This document shows positions 60,701-64,000 of a DNA stretch of 64,000 nt, one piece after another. The stretch's first letter is position 1. Each line of letters starts with the position of its first letter. Source of the DNA: Microbacterium lemovicicum (GTDB lineage: Bacteria > Actinomycetota > Actinomycetes > Actinomycetales > Microbacteriaceae); NCBI RefSeq assembly GCF_003991875.1, contig NZ_CP031423.1, positions 2,418,001-2,482,000 on the forward strand, given 5' to 3'. The notes beneath the pieces are model-generated. The model worked only from the letters and a program-made list of their open reading frames with translations. It did not search any database and was not told the DNA's origin. The position numbers were made by a program, and so were the translations under genes.

Positions 60701-63700
60701 CAGCACCCGGTCGCCTGAAACGCGGGCGGAGAGTCCCTCGATGGCGGGCACCTCGAGCCCGTTCTCGACGAGCGAGATCTTGTCGCCCTCGGGGTCGGAG
60801 TCGTTCGCCATGACGGGGACGGCGATCTCGCGGCCGGGACGCACGACGACGGCATCCTTCACCGCATAGGGCGCCTGATTGATCTGCTCCGCCGGCGCGA
60901 TGCCGACGCGGATCGTCGCCGTGCCCTCCTTGCCGAGCCGGTCGCGGACGCGGTACTTGAAGACGTCCACTCCGCTCGAGCCTTCGAAGGCCTCGTACGT
61001 CAGGTAGTTCTGCGCGACCTCCACGACGCGTCCCTTGGCGGGACTGGAGGAGATGTCGATGAGCTCCACCGAGTCGCCGTCGGCGTCGATGCCGTCGAGC
61101 GGGACGGCGATGTCGATGGCGGTGCCGGAGAGCGTGCGCGCGACGAGGTCCCGCGGCCGCGGCGCCGCGTTGGTCTCCTCGTCGACGGGCAGGATCTGGA
61201 TGGTGACGTAGCCGGCCGCCTTCTGCTGGCGCGAGTCGACGGCCTCGTAGGTGAGGTAGACCGTCTTGGCCACAGGCCCGGCCCGGAACCGCACGGCGTC
61301 CTGCGAGACGAACGCCTCGCCGTCCTCGGGGTCGACGAGCGGCTCGACGAGCTCGGGCGCGACGTGCATGACGTCGTCGCTGGGGTGCGTGTCGTTCGCG
61401 AGCACGGGGATCGTGACGACGTCGCCGGTGCGGACGTAGGCCGTGTCGGGCGCCGTGACCGGCTGCAGGATCTGCTCCGGGGCGGGGATCGGCACGACGA
61501 CGACCTCGCCGTCGGCGGACTGCGTGCCGTTGGAGATCCGGTAGGAGATGCGGATCTGCTGGTCGAGGGTGCCCTGATCGGTGATGCGCAGCGTCTCGTG
61601 GTTGAGCACGGACACGGACACGCCGGCCCCCGGCTCGATCGACACGGACTGGACGACGAGGATGCCGCCGGCCGGGTCGGCGTCGTTGTTCAGCACGCCG
61701 ACGAGCACATCCCCGCCCGTCGGCAGCAGTGCCACGTCGCGCACGGCCACCGGTGGCAGGTCGACCTCGGCGGCCTCGATCACGTCGACGCGCACGAGAC
61801 CCTCGCCGTTCTCGGGTCCGGCGGTGGCGAGGTACTGCACGTAGTAGACGCCCACCGTCGGGGCGCTGAACGTGAACGTCTTGTTGGTGAAGTCGGGCAC
61901 GACGGTCGCGCCGGGCACCTCGTCCACGCGGCCGAGGCGCAGGGGCTCGCGTCCGGAGCTGGTGTCGTTGGCGAGGGGCGCCACGGTGATCTGCTCGCCC
62001 ACGCGGGTGACGACGTGGTCGGCGTTCGTCTTCGGCTTGGTCGAGCCCTGCGGCCGCACGTCGAGCAGGATCGTCGAGGACGCGAACTCGCCGCGGCCGT
62101 CGGCGACGGTGACCTGCACGTCCTTGCGACCCTGCAGGCTGGCCGTCGCCTTATAGGTGAGCTGTCCGTCGGTGCTGAAGTCCACCTCGTCGCCGGGGGC
62201 GGCCACGACCTCCTTGAGGTAGATGTCGTCGCCGTCCGGGTCGATCCAGTCCGGGAGGATGTTGTACGACACGGTGCCGCCGGTCTCCACCGTGAGCGAT
62301 GTCTTGCGCTTCGGGGCGGGCGCCGCGTTCTCGTCGTCCGGGTGGACCTCCAGGGTCACGGTCGCGGTGTCCTTGCCGCCGCGGCCGTCATCGACCTCGT
62401 ACGAGAAGCTCGACGTGCCGGAGGCGTCCTCGGGCACCGCGATCTGCAGCGACGCACCGTTGAAGATCTGCTGGACCGTGCCGATGGACGGCTGCTGGCC
62501 CGCCACCGTCGCGACCAGGACGTCGCCGTCCGGGTCGTTGTCGTTGTCGATGACCGGAAGGAGCGCCGAGCCGCCGGGACGCACGCCGAACGAGTCGTCC
62601 TCCGCGACGGGCGGCGTGTTGATCTCGCTGCGCTCGGGGAGGGTTGATTCGATCGTCTCCTGCGTCGAGTCCTCTTCGTTCTCGGTCTCGCCCTCGGGCG
62701 GTGTGAGGTCGTTCCAGTTGTCGACGCGCTGCAGGCTCTCGTTCGCGAGCCACGCGGCGCCGCCGACGGCGTCGTTCAGGATGATGACGTCGCGATTGAC
62801 GCGGAAGACGAGGCTCGCGGAATCGGCGCCGTCCGGGATGGTTGCGCGGACGTCGCTGGAGGTGCCGTCGCAGTCGCGGACGAACGCCGCGGACCCGGCC
62901 CACGCGCCGTAGGTGCAGCCGCGCAGCCAGACCGGCGCGGCAGGCGAACCCCGGCCACCGGCATCCGTCACCACCGGCTCGCCGCCCTCGAGCGGCACGC
63001 TCAGCAGCGAGGAGGCCGTCGCGACGGCGACGGCACCGGTCTGGGCGGAGGCCTGCTGCAGCACCGCGCCGTCGGCGTCGGGGATCGCGGTGCGGAACCC
63101 GCCGGGCGTCATGACCTCGCCGGCGACCGGATCCAGCACCACGGGCGTCCGCCCGACGGCGGTGATGGTGGCGGACCCGGAGGTGTCGAGCTCGTCGAGC
63201 GATGCGGTCGAGGGCTCCTGCGCCTCGCCGTTGGCGTCGACGGCCACGGTGACGACCTCTTTGCGGGCGCTGGAGAGCCCGAAGACCGTTCCGTCGGCGG
63301 CGACCACGACGTCGGCGTTCTCGCCGAGCTCCGCGTTCGGCTCGGCCGCCTCGATCTCGAAGGAGGCGATCGTCTGCACCGGCACCACCCACAGGGCGCC
63401 GGACTTCTGGTCGAGGATCGCGGCCGTCTTGTCGCCCAGTGTGACTTTCGCGGCGCCAGGGATGCCGGCAGAGTCGCCGAGCGAGACGCGGGCCGGGTCG
63501 ACGGCCGTCACGGTGGAGTTGCCCTGGTCCACGACGAGGATGTTCGCGGCATCCTGGAGGACGTCGTAATCCTCACCCGTGGTCCGCAGCCCTCCGTCGA
63601 GCACGGTCGACTCGTGGTTGAAGTGGCCGACCAACAGGCTGGAGGTCTTGGTGATCCAGACTCCGCCGTCGTTCAGGTCGACCTCGGTCGTGGGAAAGCC

Positions 63701-63805
63701 CTCGTACGCGAACGCCATGGTCGTGATCGCCATGACGCCGACGGTGACGCCGGCAGCCGATGCCAGGGCTTTGGGGCGCGTGCGCATCCACGACAAAGCC
63801 TTCAT
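57731..63805 (-). CDS. Giant Ig/cadherin-like and fibronectin III repeat surface protein
   Basis: 2024 residues. A basic N-terminus and one hydrophobic helix (about 12-33, ending TTMAFA) serve as signal or anchor. Residues about 40-330 are beta-rich and propeller-like, then an acidic Glu/Thr linker (about 370-400). About ten Ig/cadherin-like repeats (about 400-1465) carry recurring Asp-rich turns (NDNDPDGD, NDADPAGG, NDSDPEGD, NDEDPDGT, NDPDPEDN). About five fibronectin III domains (about 1470-1950) and a C-terminal domain with four Cys end the protein. There is no LPxTG. ATG 63805 begins the signal sequence. It leads the T7SS operon and could span the cell wall. Confidence 0.88.
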   Translation of the reverse strand: MKALSWMRTRPKALASAAGVTVGVMAITTMAFAYEGFPTTEVDLNDGGVWITKTSSLLVGHFNHESTVLDGGLRTTGEDYDVLQDAANILVVDQGNSTVTAVDPARVSLGDSAGIPGAAKVTLGDKTAAILDQKSGALWVVPVQTIASFEIEAAEPNAELGENADVVVAADGTVFGLSSARKEVVTVAVDANGEAQEPSTASLDELDTSGSATITAVGRTPVVLDPVAGEVMTPGGFRTAIPDADGAVLQQASAQTGAVAVATASSLLSVPLEGGEPVVTDAGGRGSPAAPVWLRGCTYGAWAGSAAFVRDCDGTSSDVRATIPDGADSASLVFRVNRDVIILNDAVGGAAWLANESLQRVDNWNDLTPPEGETENEEDSTQETIESTLPERSEINTPPVAEDDSFGVRPGGSALLPVIDNDNDPDGDVLVATVAGQQPSIGTVQQIFNGASLQIAVPEDASGTSSFSYEVDDGRGGKDTATVTLEVHPDDENAAPAPKRKTSLTVETGGTVSYNILPDWIDPDGDDIYLKEVVAAPGDEVDFSTDGQLTYKATASLQGRKDVQVTVADGRGEFASSTILLDVRPQGSTKPKTNADHVVTRVGEQITVAPLANDTSSGREPLRLGRVDEVPGATVVPDFTNKTFTFSAPTVGVYYVQYLATAGPENGEGLVRVDVIEAAEVDLPPVAVRDVALLPTGGDVLVGVLNNDADPAGGILVVQSVSIEPGAGVSVSVLNHETLRITDQGTLDQQIRISYRISNGTQSADGEVVVVPIPAPEQILQPVTAPDTAYVRTGDVVTIPVLANDTHPSDDVMHVAPELVEPLVDPEDGEAFVSQDAVRFRAGPVAKTVYLTYEAVDSRQQKAAGYVTIQILPVDEETNAAPRPRDLVARTLSGTAIDIAVPLDGIDADGDSVELIDISSSPAKGRVVEVAQNYLTYEAFEGSSGVDVFKYRVRDRLGKEGTATIRVGIAPAEQINQAPYAVKDAVVVRPGREIAVPVMANDSDPEGDKISLVENGLEVPAIEGLSARVSGDRVLVKAPDRALETSLQYTVTDTRGATATAVLQITVDENVPLQAPIARDDRLQPADLIEGSLTADLDILENDEDPDGTTDSLDLELGAGATRLEDGKVRVSVTDELQLIRYTLTDQDGLQSSAFIFVPAVSGLRPTLTSTAPLEVVSGETKEVPLADYVTVAGGGQVVITEHAKVSAVNADGSDLVKDERTLVYTSAPGYFGEDALTFEVTDGTGPDDPAGRKATLSIPITVLPPANQPPTFTGGQVSVAPGEDASTLDLAALTNDPDPEDNGKHQYSLVGGEGKGITAQVDGSTLRVQAATTAQKGAATTLTLRITDGVTEAVEGSVLVQVTASNRAMPAANTDTIAEADQGKAVTVPVLANDYNPFPETPLKLRAANVETGAGSARVEGDNVVVTPSADFVGTLVVRYTIQDATADPDREATGQVVLTVQGKPAAPGAPTVTSVQDRTVVVSYGAPSNNGAEISKYTVKAVQGGAYSKECRSTTCTLDGLTNNVEYVFQVTATNRVGESDPSGSSPVARPDARPDTPNPPSLTFGDKSLQVAWTTPTTPGSPVERYTLEISPAPPSGVTRKEVTGNSVTWEGLENGGNYQVRVQAHNRAPEPSSWSNWSASEIPAGPPLAGSAPTTAELQPVGDQAQMQVNWGTPPSNGDAIDAYQLEVREGSSVQKTLTPAPGTNSQAVVVPTSEAAYTYRIRGHNKAGWGEWSELSAPRRGVVAPSAPSVTAVRPADRSVSVDYSPGSRNGARAEEITYQYRLNGGTWAGFPGNGVIGGLTNGQAYAVEMRAVATVDGTTYAGGVSNSVSETPYGAPTTPRATARNLGQSVELSWDSSGSSNGRPITLTQIRIDGGGWQDVGQNNSRTVGSGYSETHSIDVRAQDSTGAWTPVASASARTNDPPPAKVWVTQGDAAGSCVNGCRQYVVNFENLNIGNATVWCYSSNDGRIEALSYTVNFNGNGSKQLGCYVGRDGQDVWVDIRGWGGDVDTEKRFWARP

Positions 63806-63847
63806 GTACCGGTCTCCCCCTCGGTTCGCCGCCCACCCGCGGCACAC

Positions 63848-63879
63848 GCCGACCTCAGTCGGCGCGAGTGTTCATCCTA
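63848..63879 (-). promoter_or_regulatory. Probable promoter and leader hairpin of the T7SS region
   Basis: A TAGGAT -10 (63879-63874) lies about 70 bases before the giant gene's ATG. No good -35 is seen at 17 bases. In the leader, GCCGAC-CTCA-GTCGGC (63848-63863) forms a 6-bp hairpin. Most genes from 57.7 to 46.5 kb overlap or nearly touch, so this is probably the main promoter for that block. Confidence 0.4.
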
Positions 63880-63901
63880 ACCTCGCCGCAAGACCGTTCC
63901 G

Positions 63902-63921
63902 GATGGGCAGAGATGCCCATC
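63902..63921. terminator. Inverted repeat downstream of the right-edge gene
   Basis: GATGGGCA-GAGA-TGCCCATC, perfect 8-bp arms, 23 bases past the stop of the partial gene at the edge. It is either that gene's terminator or an operator for the T7SS promoter, which lies about 25 bases away. Confidence 0.45.
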
Positions 63922-63943
63922 GACCGGCACGGAGCGCCGAGCC

Positions 63944-64000
63944 TCACGCCGTGAGGGCGAGCGCCTCCGACGTCTCCTCGAGAACCTCGCGCGCGACCTC
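63944..64000 (-). CDS. C-terminal fragment of an unidentified protein
   Basis: Only 18 codons and a TGA are in the window; the peptide reads EVAREVLEETSEALALTA and looks like an amphipathic helix at a C-terminus. GC-skewed codons and a hairpin after the stop suggest a real gene. No family can be named. Confidence 0.4.
   Translation of the reverse strand, partial: EVAREVLEETSEALALTA

Noticed and set aside
58100-60718. An 872-codon plus-strand open frame
   Set aside because: Antisense to the giant repeat protein; no recognisable domain.
1-64000. Insertion sequences, integrases, attachment sites or CRISPR arrays
   Set aside because: No transposase, integrase, terminal repeats or regularly spaced repeats were seen; the tRNA genes are not followed by partial copies.

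Overview
The window is high-GC DNA from an actinobacterium, most likely Microbacterium or a close relative in Microbacteriaceae. This rests on the very strong GC third-position bias, frequent GTG starts, 1-4 base stop/start overlaps, several leaderless promoters, the recurring word GGATGCNGC, and an actinobacterial gene order around topA, the tad genes, 6C RNA and ponA. No mobile element, CRISPR array or rRNA was seen. All calls come from reading the sequence; no database search was run.

Positions 1-13 kb are mixed housekeeping and accessory genes: a DUF2231 fragment, a VIT1/CCC1-type transporter, a VOC protein, a RibD/DHFR-like reductase, a carotenoid pair (CrtI-family desaturase plus lycopene-elongase-like UbiA), an FAD monooxygenase, a CBS-domain membrane protein, a TerC manganese exporter behind a probable yybP-ykoY riboswitch, a GNAT/nicotinamidase pair, and an MMPL transporter whose start abuts a perfect palindrome. 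tRNA-Thr(CGU) and the methionine importer metQ-metN-metI follow.

Positions 16-33 kb hold a secreted alpha/beta hydrolase, holB, tmk, topA, a compact tad pilus-type cluster, the 6C small RNA, acs, ridA, a DUF4177 protein, a PASTA-containing class A penicillin-binding protein and a metallophosphoesterase. As I recall it, this broadly follows the order Rv3644c-Rv3683 in Mycobacterium tuberculosis. tRNA-Pro(CGG) with a textbook terminator closes the block. Next come a HAD phosphatase, an lldR-like regulator with two operators driving lldD, and thymidine kinase.

Positions 36.7-63.8 kb are one long minus-strand region built around a type VII secretion system (T7SS) of the FHA/EssC type. It starts with a 2024-residue surface protein of Ig/cadherin-like and fibronectin III repeats. 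Then come MoxR, DUF58, a transglutaminase-like protein lacking its cysteine, RDD-FHA, PP2C phosphatase, FHA, Ser/Thr kinase, a second RDD-FHA, the FtsK/EssC ATPase, a WXG100 protein, a small SPOR-like protein, an OppA-like lipoprotein, and a coupled three-gene effector cassette. The cassette has a CpnT-N/WXG100-like carrier, a toxin whose C-terminus carries all four active-site residues of the CD38/ADP-ribosyl cyclase fold, and a small candidate immunity protein. This split, CpnT-like NAD-consuming effector is the most interesting system in the window.
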